The notes below the pieces were generated by a model, which worked only from the letters and a program-made list of their open reading frames with translations, was not told where the DNA came from and made no database searches. The translations under genes were made by a program, and so were the position numbers. From Desulfuromonadaceae bacterium (GTDB taxonomy: Bacteria > Desulfobacterota > Desulfuromonadia > Desulfuromonadales > SZUA-540): 12,364 bases of DNA. Of the stretch, positions 1-6,363 are shown piece by piece. The stretch is taken from the NCBI GenBank assembly GCA_003250235.1, contig QKGY01000179.1, positions 1-12,364 on the forward strand, read 5' to 3'. Position 1 is the first letter of the stretch; each line of letters starts with the position of its first letter.

Positions 1-1052
1 GGATTCATGGCGGCGACCAGCATGAAGGTGGCCGGATAGCTCAGGGTCTGGGCGGCGCGGGCGATGGTGACCTGGCCGTCTTCGAGCGGCTGGCGCAGCA
101 TTTCGAGGACGTTTTTCTTGAACTCGGGGAGCTCGTCGAGAAAGAGGATGCCGTTGTTGGCGAGGGAGACTTCGCCGGGGCGCGGCACCGCGCCGCCGCC
201 GATCAGCCCGGCATCGGAGATGGTGTGGTGCGGGCTGCGGAAGGGGCGGATGTTCAGCAGGGCGTTGTCGCGGGGGAGCAGGCCGGTGATCGAGTGGATC
301 TTGGTCGTTTCGAGGGCTTCCTCGAAGGTCAGCGGCGGCAGGATGGTGGGCAGGCGCCGAGCCAGCATGGTCTTGCCGCTGCCGGGAGGCCCGATCATCA
401 GCAGATTGTGCGCACCGGCCGCGGCCACCTCCAGCGCCCGCTTGACGTGGTCCTGGCCGCGCACCTCGGAGAAATCGTCGCTGCCGGGCGGAAGGGCAGC
501 GAACTCCCGGTCGAGGCTGCATGCGGTGGGGACGAGGGGTCTCTCGCCGTTGATGAACTCGACCACCTCGGCCAGATCCCGCACCCCGAAGACCGGGAGG
601 GACTCGACGATGGCGCCCTCCTCGGCGTTCTCCCAGGGGACGATGAGGCCGTCGAGGTCCCAGCTGCGGGCAGCGACGGCGAGGGGCAGGGTGCCGCGGA
701 CGGGCCGTACCAGGCCGTCGAGGGAGAGCTCGCCGATGAGCATATACTTGCGCAGCCTCTCCGCCTTGACGATGCCGGTGGCGGCCAGGATGCCGATCGC
801 CATGGGCAGGTCGTAGGCGGCCCCCTCTTTCTTCATGTCCGCCGGGGCCAGGTTGATGGTGATGCGCCGGGTGGGAAAATCGTACCCGGCGTTCTTGATC
901 GCCGATTTGACCCGGTCCTTGCTCTCTCTCACCGCCCCTTCGGGCAGGCCCACCGTGGCAAACTGCGGCAGCCCCTGGGCAATATCCACCTCCACGTCCA
1001 CCGGAAACGCATCGATCCCGTGCAATGCTCCGGAAAGCACCTTCGCCAGCAT
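1..1052 (-). CDS. comM: YifB/ComM-family Mg-chelatase-like AAA+ ATPase (C-terminus beyond window)
   Basis: Reading the minus strand from the ATG at 1052-1050 gives an open frame of 350 codons that leaves the window at base 1. The N-terminal part (start MLAKVLSGALHGIDAFPVDV, then GLPQFATVGLPEGAVRESK) matches the ChlI/Lon-like domain of YifB/ComM. A Mg-chelatase AAA+ domain follows, with Walker A GPPGSGKT at residues 221-228, the segment IRPFRSPHHTISDAGLIGGG, and Walker B ILFLDEL with the Asp-Glu pair at 306-307. Family members are about 500 residues long, so roughly the last 150, including the C-terminal lid domain, lie outside the window. ComM is known in Vibrio and Haemophilus as a hexameric helicase that promotes branch migration during natural transformation; whether this host is transformable cannot be seen here. 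A G-run (1055-1064) precedes the start as ribosome binding site. A terminator separates it from trxB, so it probably has its own promoter in the A/T-rich stretch 1065-1105. Confidence 0.93.
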   Translation of the reverse strand, partial: MLAKVLSGALHGIDAFPVDVEVDIAQGLPQFATVGLPEGAVRESKDRVKSAIKNAGYDFPTRRITINLAPADMKKEGAAYDLPMAIGILAATGIVKAERLRKYMLIGELSLDGLVRPVRGTLPLAVAARSWDLDGLIVPWENAEEGAIVESLPVFGVRDLAEVVEFINGERPLVPTACSLDREFAALPPGSDDFSEVRGQDHVKRALEVAAAGAHNLLMIGPPGSGKTMLARRLPTILPPLTFEEALETTKIHSITGLLPRDNALLNIRPFRSPHHTISDAGLIGGGAVPRPGEVSLANNGILFLDELPEFKKNVLEMLRQPLEDGQVTIARAAQTLSYPATFMLVAAMN

Positions 1053-1105
1053 AGTTCCCCCCCCTGAAACCGTAAAATTAAAAAACGCTTAATTTAAACA
1101 GAAAA

Positions 1106-1143
1106 ACCCCGGGTCGCAAGTCCGTAGACTGCCGACCCGGGGT
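1106..1143 (-). terminator. Intrinsic terminator of trxB
   Basis: The arms 1106-1116 and 1133-1143 form a perfect 11-bp GC-rich inverted repeat (ACCCCGGGTCG / CGACCCGGGGT). The 16-nt loop can pair further (AGTC/GACT). Read on the minus strand, the hairpin follows the trxB stop codon by about 37 nt and is followed by TTTTTC, the layout of a rho-independent terminator. On the plus strand the arm is followed by CAAGGAACC, with no T-run, so the element acts in the trxB direction. It separates trxB from the comM-like gene. Confidence 0.88.
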
Positions 1144-1180
1144 CAAGGAACCTTTGGGGGAGGGGCTGGCGCTCCGGCCG

Positions 1181-2110
1181 TTACTCCTGATCCATGAGGA
1201 ATTTTTCCGCCATGATGGCGGCCACGGCGCCGTCGCCGACGGCGGTGGCGATCTGCTTGAGGATCTTCTTGCGCACGTCGCCGGCGGCGAACACCCCGGT
1301 CATGGAGGTGCGGCATTCGGCATCGGTGAGGACGTACCCCTCGGGGTCGAGGCGCAGCACGTCGGCCAGGAAGTGGGCCTTGGGGGTGACGCCGATGGCC
1401 ACGAACAGCCCGGCAACATCCAGGGAGCGCTTCTCGCCGCTGACCGTGTCGGTCAGTTCGATGGCCTTGAGCCCGGAAGCATCCCCTTCGGTGCGAGTCA
1501 CCTGGGAGTTCCACAGAATTTCGATCTTCTCGTTTTCGCGCAGCCGCTCCTGCAGGATGGAGGTGGCGCGCAGCTGGTCGCGGCGGTGCACCAGGTAGAC
1601 CTTGCTGGCGAAGCGGGTCAGGAACAGGGCCTCTTCGGCCGCCGTGTCGCCGCCACCGGCGATGGCGACGGTCTGGTTGCGGAAGAAGGCGCCGTCGCAG
1701 GTGGCGCAGTAGGAGACGCCGCGTCCGGTGAGCTCCTGCTCGCCGGGGACGCCGAGCTTGCGGGGTTCGGCTCCGGTGGTGATGATCACGGTTCTGGCCA
1801 GGATGTCTTTGCCGTCGACGCGGACCCGGCGCATGTCGCCGAGGTCTTCGAGGCCTTCCACTTCGCCGTACTGGACCTGCAGGCCGAACTCCTGGCAGTG
1901 CTCCTGAAAGCGCATCATCAGGTCGGGGCCGTCGATGCCGCCGGGGAATCCGGGATAGTTTTCAACCTTGGTGGTGGTCATCACCTGACCACCCATGATC
2001 ATGCGCTCGACGAGCAGGGTGTTGAGCTTGGCCCGCGAGGTATAAAGGCCGGCGGTGAGGCCGGCGGGGCCGCCGCCGATGATCAGGGTGTCATAGATGG
2101 TTTCGCTCAT
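1181..2110 (-). CDS. trxB: Thioredoxin-disulfide reductase
   Basis: This 309-residue flavoprotein transfers electrons from NADPH through FAD to the redox disulfide of thioredoxin in the cytoplasm. Visible motifs, in order, are the FAD-binding Rossmann loop GGGPAGLTAGLY (12-23), the active-site pair CATC with Cys135 and Cys138 followed by DG, the NADPH-binding GGGDTAAEEA (152-161), the NADPH-phosphate-type HRR (175-177), and the C-terminal FAD motif TGVFAAGDVR (271-280). Length and motif spacing match the low-molecular-weight bacterial TrxB class. The ATG at 2110 is supported by AGGAGA (2117-2122) six bases upstream. The gene is alone on the minus strand, ending in the terminator at 1106-1143, and is divergent from the cation exporter gene. 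No thioredoxin gene is adjacent. Confidence 0.97.
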   Translation of the reverse strand: MSETIYDTLIIGGGPAGLTAGLYTSRAKLNTLLVERMIMGGQVMTTTKVENYPGFPGGIDGPDLMMRFQEHCQEFGLQVQYGEVEGLEDLGDMRRVRVDGKDILARTVIITTGAEPRKLGVPGEQELTGRGVSYCATCDGAFFRNQTVAIAGGGDTAAEEALFLTRFASKVYLVHRRDQLRATSILQERLRENEKIEILWNSQVTRTEGDASGLKAIELTDTVSGEKRSLDVAGLFVAIGVTPKAHFLADVLRLDPEGYVLTDAECRTSMTGVFAAGDVRKKILKQIATAVGDGAVAAIMAEKFLMDQE

Positions 2111-2211
2111 GGATATTCTCCTGAAAAATTTTGGTCGTCACGATACCATAAGGAGAGAAGAAATGGAAATCCTCTTGGGACCCGATGCCCTCCGGGCCAG
2201 CGAGGAGGTCC

Positions 2212-2240
2212 TTGATTTCCCCGAAACCTGTCGCTACACT
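2212..2240 (+). promoter_or_regulatory. Candidate sigma-70 promoter for the CDF exporter unit
   Basis: TTGATT (2212-2217) and TACACT (2235-2240) are separated by exactly 17 bases and lie 26 bases upstream of the ATG at 2267. Four of six positions match the consensus in each hexamer. The leader would be short, about 20 nt, and would still include the AGGAG ribosome binding site (2256-2260). The call rests on hexamer matches and position only. Confidence 0.5.
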
Positions 2241-2266
2241 GGGGCGGTTTTGCACAGGAGAAGGGT

Positions 2267-3232
2267 ATGCACGCCGATCCGGAGTATCTCGACAGACATA
2301 TTTCCACCCGCCTGGGATTCGCCGTCGCCGTGACGGCGGTGACCCTGGTCGCCGAGGTCGTCGGCGGGGTGTGGACCAACTCGCTGGCGCTGCTCTCCGA
2401 TGCGGCCCACGTGTTCATGGACCTGTTCGCCCTGATCCTGTCCCTTTTGGCCATCCGGCTGGCGGGGCTTCCGGCCACCGACCGCCGCACCTACGGCTGG
2501 CACCGGGCGGAGATTTTCGCCTCGCTGTTCAACGGCGGCACCCTGGTGCTGATCGCCGTCGGCATTCTGCACGAAGCCTGGCAGCGGATGGCCGCCCCCC
2601 AGGCGGTCAAGAGCGGCGAGATGTTCGTGATCGCCGCAATCGGCCTGGTCATGAATCTTCTGGCGGCCCGCTTTCTGCACAGCCATGCCCATACCGATCT
2701 CAACGTGCGTAGCGCCTTTCTGCACGTGCTCGGCGATGCGGTGGCGTCGGTCGGCGTCATTGCCGGCGGCGTGATCATGTATTTTACCGGCTGGTACGTG
2801 CTCGACGGCGTGGTTTCGGTGGGCATCGCCCTGGTGATCAGCTTCGGGGCCGTGCGCATTCTGCGCGAGGCCGGGCATATCCTGCTCGAGGGGGTGCCGC
2901 GCCACATCGACGTTCGGCAGGTGGTGGAAAGCATGAAGGGGGTGGACGGGGTCAACGACATCCATCACCTGCACGTGTGGTCCATCTGTTCCCACATCAC
3001 GGCGCTGTCGGCGCATATCGATCTCGACCCGCAGTACCGGCTGCGGCAGGGGGAGGTCATCGGCGAGCTGGAGCATATCCTGGACCACCGCTACCACATC
3101 ACCCACACGACGCTGCAGGGGGAATGCTCCCACTGCGCCACCGGCCCGGTCATCCAGCAACTGCGCCACCGGCCGCGCAAAGAGGGCTCCTGCCACCATG
3201 GGCATTCCCACGGTCCGACATCCAAATCGTAG
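2267..3232 (+). CDS. Cation diffusion facilitator (CzcD/ZitB-type) divalent metal exporter
   Basis: A 321-residue inner-membrane CDF protein that would export Zn2+ or a related divalent ion in exchange for protons. The transmembrane metal site is visible as D45/H48/D52 in SDAAHVFMD (TM2) and H153/D157 in HVLGD (TM5), the H-x3-D pairs typical of the Zn-CDF group. The family signature TYGWHRAEIFASLFNG sits at 75-90. About six transmembrane segments are followed by a ferredoxin-like cytoplasmic domain containing DIHHLHVWS (231-239). The tail has C287-x2-C290 and a His-rich end, CHHGHSHG (309-316), a plausible extra metal-binding site. The start is fixed by AGGAG six bases upstream. The gene is followed after 6 bp by a small membrane protein gene, so the two are likely cotranscribed. 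Metal specificity cannot be decided from sequence; Zn, Cd or Co are likely for the H-x3-D type. Confidence 0.95.
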   Translation: MHADPEYLDRHISTRLGFAVAVTAVTLVAEVVGGVWTNSLALLSDAAHVFMDLFALILSLLAIRLAGLPATDRRTYGWHRAEIFASLFNGGTLVLIAVGILHEAWQRMAAPQAVKSGEMFVIAAIGLVMNLLAARFLHSHAHTDLNVRSAFLHVLGDAVASVGVIAGGVIMYFTGWYVLDGVVSVGIALVISFGAVRILREAGHILLEGVPRHIDVRQVVESMKGVDGVNDIHHLHVWSICSHITALSAHIDLDPQYRLRQGEVIGELEHILDHRYHITHTTLQGECSHCATGPVIQQLRHRPRKEGSCHHGHSHGPTSKS

Positions 3233-3238
3233 GACATT

Positions 3239-3598
3239 ATGAAAAAGCTGACGGGATTTTTTTTCTGGACGATTGTTTTTTTGCTGCTTCTGCTGGCCGC
3301 CGACCAGATGATGATGCGGGTGACCTTTACCGGCAAGGGAGGGTCCGAGATGCAGGCCTTCTATCGCGACTTCCGCGCGCGGCTGTTTCGTCTCATCGAT
3401 GCCGAACCGGAGCCGAGCGTGGAGTCGGTGATCGGCAAGGCCCCGCCCGACAAGCCCGCGCCGGCGGTCAAACGGGCCCCGGGAGAGCCGGAGCCCCGCT
3501 ATCTGTATGTCGACAAGTACGGCGAGCTGCACTTCGCCGACCGTCTTGAGGAAGTCCCGGCGGCCTATCGGCGCGACGCCCAGCCTCTGAGCGAATAG
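3239..3598 (+). CDS. Small membrane-anchored protein with DUF4124-like C-terminal segment
   Basis: This 119-residue protein starts with a short basic N-terminus (MKK) and one hydrophobic helix at about 6-22, which reads as a signal anchor because no clear cleavage site follows. A Pro/Glu/Lys-rich linker (about 56-86) leads to a tail with YLYVDKYGELHFADRLEEVP (88-107). This resembles the DUF4124 pattern (tyrosine, Val-Asp, Gly, His-Phe, Asp), which occurs in periplasmic proteins of unknown function. The DUF4124 assignment is from memory of the pattern and is tentative. The start follows the CDF stop by 6 bp with a weak TAGGAC site, so translational coupling to the exporter is likely. The stop lies 12 bp from the end of the convergent amidase gene. 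A link to metal export is only inferred from the neighbour. Confidence 0.75.
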   Translation: MKKLTGFFFWTIVFLLLLLAADQMMMRVTFTGKGGSEMQAFYRDFRARLFRLIDAEPEPSVESVIGKAPPDKPAPAVKRAPGEPEPRYLYVDKYGELHFADRLEEVPAAYRRDAQPLSE

Positions 3599-3610
3599 AA
3601 CGGGTTGCGA

Positions 3611-4402
3611 TCAGGGCAGGTGCCCGTAGATCTCCGGGCGGCGGTCATGGTAGCAGCGGATCTGTGAGCGGTATTCGACCAGCTCGGCGAAATCGAAGGT
3701 CGCCACGAGGTTCTTGTCGGTTTCGCCCCCCTCGGCCAGTACGTCTCCCCGGGCCGAAAGCAGCAGGCTCATTCCGAAAAAGTCGAGCTTCCCCTGGATA
3801 CCGCAGCAGTTGGCGGCGGCCACGAAGAGCTGGTTTTCGATGGCGCGGGCGCGCAGCAGGGTGCGCCAGTGTTCCTGCCTCGGTTTGGGCCATTCGGCCG
3901 GCAGGCAGACGATCTCGGCCCCTTCCAGGGCCATCTTGCGGAAAAGTTCCGGAAAACGCAGGTCGTAGCAGATGGCCACCCCCAGCCGGCCGGCCGAGGT
4001 CGGAACCACCAGGGTCTGGTTCCCGGCGGAAAGAAACCGGTCTTCACCCATGGTGGAGAAGAGATGCAGTTTGCGGTACGTGCCCGCGACCCTGCCGCCG
4101 TCAATGACGTAGGCGGTATTGTAGAGCGTGTCCCCTTGCTTTTCAGCCAGACTTCCCACCACCACCATTCCCGATGCGGCGGTTTCTTTGCAGAGCGCCG
4201 CGACGACATCCGGGGTTTTCTCCGCCAGGGCGCCGAGTCGCTTGTAATCGTATCCGCTGCTCCACATCTCCGGAAGGACGGCGAGCTGCACCTGAGAGGC
4301 GGCCAAGTTGCGAAGCCCGGTCAGGGCCTTTTCGAGGTTGGCCTCGACCTGGCCGAGGGCGATGTTGAACTGTACGGCTCCTGCGATGACTTTGCGGTCC
4401 AT
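3611..4402 (-). CDS. Carbon-nitrogen hydrolase (nitrilase superfamily), MtnU / omega-amidase-like
   Basis: A 263-residue cytoplasmic amidase of the nitrilase superfamily. The catalytic triad is visible: Glu45 in AVLPEMWSSGYD, Lys111 in YRKLHLF, and Cys145 in GVAICYDLRFPELFR. The sequences STMGEDRFLSAG and EWPKPRQEHWRTLLRARAIE, and the length, fit the group containing Bacillus MtnU and the 2-oxoglutaramate (omega) amidases, which hydrolyse alpha-keto acid amides formed by glutamine transamination. The exact substrate is inferred. The frame stays open upstream to 4513, but those 37 residues (Pro/Ser-rich) do not look like the family N-terminus. MDRKVIAGAVQFNIALG at 4402 does, and the candidate promoter at 4474-4503 lies inside the extension, supporting the shorter start. 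The ribosome binding site is weak (GAGAGA). The gene converges on the DUF4124-like gene and diverges from nhaD. No other methionine-salvage gene is nearby. Confidence 0.93.
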   Translation of the reverse strand: MDRKVIAGAVQFNIALGQVEANLEKALTGLRNLAASQVQLAVLPEMWSSGYDYKRLGALAEKTPDVVAALCKETAASGMVVVGSLAEKQGDTLYNTAYVIDGGRVAGTYRKLHLFSTMGEDRFLSAGNQTLVVPTSAGRLGVAICYDLRFPELFRKMALEGAEIVCLPAEWPKPRQEHWRTLLRARAIENQLFVAAANCCGIQGKLDFFGMSLLLSARGDVLAEGGETDKNLVATFDFAELVEYRSQIRCYHDRRPEIYGHLP

Positions 4403-4473
4403 GGGCGTCTCTCGTTTCTTTGTGGAATAAACCGATGGTTGAAGATTGGGTGGGGTCAGGATCGAGCCGGTAC

Positions 4474-4503
4474 AGTATAGACCAGGAAAACCAGGCAGGG
4501 CAA
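4474..4503 (-). promoter_or_regulatory. Candidate sigma-70 promoter for the amidase gene
   Basis: On the minus strand TTGCCC (4503-4498) and TATACT (4479-4474) are 18 bases apart. The -10 box matches five of six consensus positions. Transcription would start about 65 nt upstream of the amidase ATG at 4402, which also rules out the longer upstream start of that frame. The call rests on hexamer match and position only. Confidence 0.5.
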
Positions 4504-4542
4504 GGCTGCGCATGGGGTGCCGGCGGGGAATCGCGTTCTGGT

Positions 4543-4585
4543 GCCAGGAAAATCACTTGACGCCTGGCGTAGCGGGTGCAAGAAT
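4543..4585 (+). promoter_or_regulatory. Candidate nhaD promoter overlapped by an inverted repeat
   Basis: TTGACG (4557-4562) and AAGAAT (4580-4585) are spaced by 17 bases and lie 60 bases upstream of the nhaD ATG. The -35 box is bracketed by the inverted repeat GCCAGG (4543-4548) / CCTGGC (4563-4568), which could be an operator for a dimeric regulator. A 9-nt direct repeat, CCAGGAAAA, occurs at 4482-4490 and 4544-4552. Each element is short enough to occur by chance, so the regulatory reading is tentative. Confidence 0.35.
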
Positions 4586-4645
4586 CCGCCCGCCTTCAAT
4601 GGGGAAGGTGGAGAAAAATTTTCACAAGGGAGTGAAAAGCGTACG

Positions 4646-6058
4646 ATGAAAAAAATGCTTATGGTACTACTTTGTCTGCTGGGGCAGGCGGGGCCGTGCT
4701 GGGCCGAGGCCTCCCCGGAAGGGGCCATGCTCAGCCATTCCGGCTGGGGGTATCTGTCCCTGTTTCTCTTTGCCGCGGCCTACGGTTTCGTCATCTTCGA
4801 AGAACAACTCCACCTGCGCAAAAGCAAGCCGATCATGTTTGCCGCCGGGCTCATATGGGTGTTTGTCGCCCTGGCTTCGTCCGCAACCGGTCACGGCGAG
4901 ACGGTTCGCGAGGCGATCGAGCACAACCTGACGGAATACGCCGAACTCTTTCTGTTTCTGCTGGCGGCGATGACCTATATCAATGCCCTGGAGGAGAGAA
5001 ACGTCTTTCAGTCGCTGCGCAACTGGCTCGTGTCCAAGGGGTTTTCCCTGCGGGTGATTTTCTGGCTGACCGGGGCCCTGGCCTTTTTTATCTCGCCGGT
5101 GGCCGACAACCTGACCACCGCGCTTCTCATGGGGGCGGTGGTCATGGCGGTGGGGGGCAACAACCAGCGCTTTGTGGTGGTGTCCTGCATCAGCGTGGTG
5201 GTTGCCGCCAATGCCGGCGGGGCGTTTTCCCCCTTCGGCGACATTACCACGCTGATGGTCTGGCAGAAGGGCAAACTCAGCTTTTTCGAATTCTTCCGCC
5301 TGTTCCTGCCGGCCCTGGTGAACTGGCTGGTTCCGGCCGCGATCATGAATTTTGCCATCGACCGGGCCAAGCCGGAGGCCGTTACCGCGGACGAGGCCAT
5401 GAAGCGGGGGGCGAAGCGGATTCTGCTGCTGTTCCTGCTGACGATCGTCACGGCGGTCTGTTTCCACAACTTCCTGCATCTGCCCCCGGCTATCGGCATG
5501 ATGCTGGGGTTGAGCTATCTGGGGCTGTTTTCCTGGTATCTGAAGAGAAGGGAGGGCCGGCACCTGGTGCTTCATGCCGACAACCCCCTGGACATCACCA
5601 GCCGCCAGCCGCACGGCTTCGACCTGTTCCGCAAAATCGCCAACGCCGAATGGGATACGCTGCTGTTTTTTTACGGTGTCATTTTTTGCGTGGGGGGGAT
5701 TGCCCAGTTCGGCTATCTGGCCCTGGCGTCCTCCACCCTGTATGACGGGCTGGGACCCACGGCCGCCAACGTACTGATCGGGGTGCTCTCCGCCGTGGTC
5801 GACAACATCCCGGTAATGTTCGCCGTTCTCACCATGAACCCGCATATGGCTGACGGCCAGTGGATGCTGGTGACGCTGACGGCCGGCGTCGGCGGCAGCC
5901 TGCTGTCGGTCGGTTCCGCCGCCGGGGTGGCTTTGATGGGGGCGGCCCGGGGGGTTTATACGTTCTCCCGCCACCTGGCTTTTTTCCCCGCCATCGCCCT
6001 GGGGTATGCGGCGAGCATCCTGCTGCACCTTCTGCTCAACGGCCGCTATCTGCATTAA
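4646..6058 (+). CDS. nhaD: Na+/H+ antiporter NhaD
   Basis: A 470-residue member of the NhaD branch of the ArsB/NhaD (ion transporter) superfamily, exchanging cytoplasmic Na+ or Li+ for external protons at alkaline pH. A signal peptide is visible (hydrophobic 4-12, cleavage likely after PCWA at residue 20), as in other NhaD proteins. Family hallmarks are SPVADNLTTAL (150-160, Asp154), AFSPFGDITTLMVWQ (193-207, Asp199), VVDNIPVMF (384-392, Asp386) and GGSLLSVGSAAG (416-427). The paired D-N motifs in the two halves reflect the family's internal repeat and are the likely ion-binding carboxylates. The frame opens at 4517, but the signal peptide and length favour the ATG at 4646. The upstream AAGGGAG (4626-4632) is about 13 bases away, somewhat distant. 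The gene is a single transcription unit closed by the terminator at 6081-6127, just upstream of the Mrp operon. Confidence 0.95.
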   Translation: MKKMLMVLLCLLGQAGPCWAEASPEGAMLSHSGWGYLSLFLFAAAYGFVIFEEQLHLRKSKPIMFAAGLIWVFVALASSATGHGETVREAIEHNLTEYAELFLFLLAAMTYINALEERNVFQSLRNWLVSKGFSLRVIFWLTGALAFFISPVADNLTTALLMGAVVMAVGGNNQRFVVVSCISVVVAANAGGAFSPFGDITTLMVWQKGKLSFFEFFRLFLPALVNWLVPAAIMNFAIDRAKPEAVTADEAMKRGAKRILLLFLLTIVTAVCFHNFLHLPPAIGMMLGLSYLGLFSWYLKRREGRHLVLHADNPLDITSRQPHGFDLFRKIANAEWDTLLFFYGVIFCVGGIAQFGYLALASSTLYDGLGPTAANVLIGVLSAVVDNIPVMFAVLTMNPHMADGQWMLVTLTAGVGGSLLSVGSAAGVALMGAARGVYTFSRHLAFFPAIALGYAASILLHLLLNGRYLH

Positions 6059-6080
6059 AAGAGCGTCGAAATCGTTCTCC

Positions 6081-6127
6081 AGGCGCCGGTCCCGCAAGAA
6101 TTTTGTTGCGGACGGCGCCTTTTTTTT
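6081..6127 (+). terminator. Intrinsic terminator of nhaD
   Basis: A long GC-rich hairpin is formed by AGGCGCCG (6081-6088) with CGGCGCCT (6113-6120). It continues inward through TCC/GGA and GCAA/TTGC with single bulges, and is closed by a small AT-rich loop. Eight consecutive T residues (6120-6127) follow. It begins 22 bp after the nhaD stop codon. This is a textbook rho-independent terminator and separates nhaD transcription from the Mrp operon. Confidence 0.93.
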
Positions 6128-6363
6128 GCTAAATAAAAATAATAAAACAATGTTTGTTTTGTGTTCTTAATGGAATTGCCTCGGGGGGAGTTTTGTTCAT
6201 TCTGTTTTCTTGACCCATTCCCTGAACCATGTTAATGACTTAAGGACTCCCGCATGGATGCCCGTCGTTGGTGTCCTTTTTGCAGAATGCGATCTGTCTC
6301 TTCCGTCGACCCCTCCGCAGGGGCCCAATTTAGAGGTAACTCACCTAAACGGGGATGGCCATT
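6128..6363 (+). promoter_or_regulatory. Non-coding promoter/leader region of the Mrp operon
   Basis: No convincing gene lies between the nhaD terminator and mrpE. The first part is markedly AT-rich and contains the inverted repeat AAAACA (6144-6149) / TGTTTT (6155-6160). A possible -35 box TTGACC lies at 6210-6215 with only poor -10 candidates (GTTAAT at 6231-6236, spacing 15). Downstream are AAGGAC (6242-6247) pairing with GTCCTT (6273-6278) followed by more T residues, a compact hairpin CCCCT-CCGC-AGGGG (6310-6323), and TTTAG/ACCTAAA-type pairing (about 6329-6349) just before the GGGG that would serve as the mrpE ribosome binding site. The arrangement could be an attenuator or ion-sensing leader RNA. 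No known riboswitch consensus was recognised by eye. Confidence 0.45.

Noticed and set aside
225..1067. Plus-strand frames of 250-280 codons over the comM-like gene
   Set aside because: The minus strand carries a full AAA+ domain with Walker A and B here. The plus-strand translations are low-complexity shadows.
1154..2215. Plus-strand frame of 353 codons over trxB
   Set aside because: Antisense to trxB, whose FAD, NADPH and Cys-x2-Cys motifs are all intact on the minus strand.
2234..3532. Long minus-strand open frame (432 codons) opposite the CDF exporter
   Set aside because: It is the antisense shadow of two well-supported plus-strand genes. Its composition is His/Gln/Asp/Gly-rich in the way typical of complementary frames in GC-rich DNA, and it has no motifs.
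3599..3640. Possible bidirectional terminator between the convergent DUF4124-like and amidase genes (GGGCAGGTGCCC at 3614-3625)
   Set aside because: The palindrome has only a 2-base loop, lies inside the amidase coding end and has no T-run on either side.
4403..4513. N-terminal extension of the amidase to the ATG at 4513
   Set aside because: The extra 37 residues do not fit the nitrilase N-terminus, and a good -10/-35 pair lies inside them. The start at 4402 fits family length.
4517..4645. N-terminal extension of NhaD to 4517
   Set aside because: It would bury the signal peptide behind 43 polar residues, and a candidate promoter lies within it.
4667..6097. Minus-strand open frame of 476 codons opposite nhaD
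   Set aside because: Antisense of the clearly recognised nhaD. It is rich in Gln, His, Gly and Arg without domain features, and its start falls within the terminator region.
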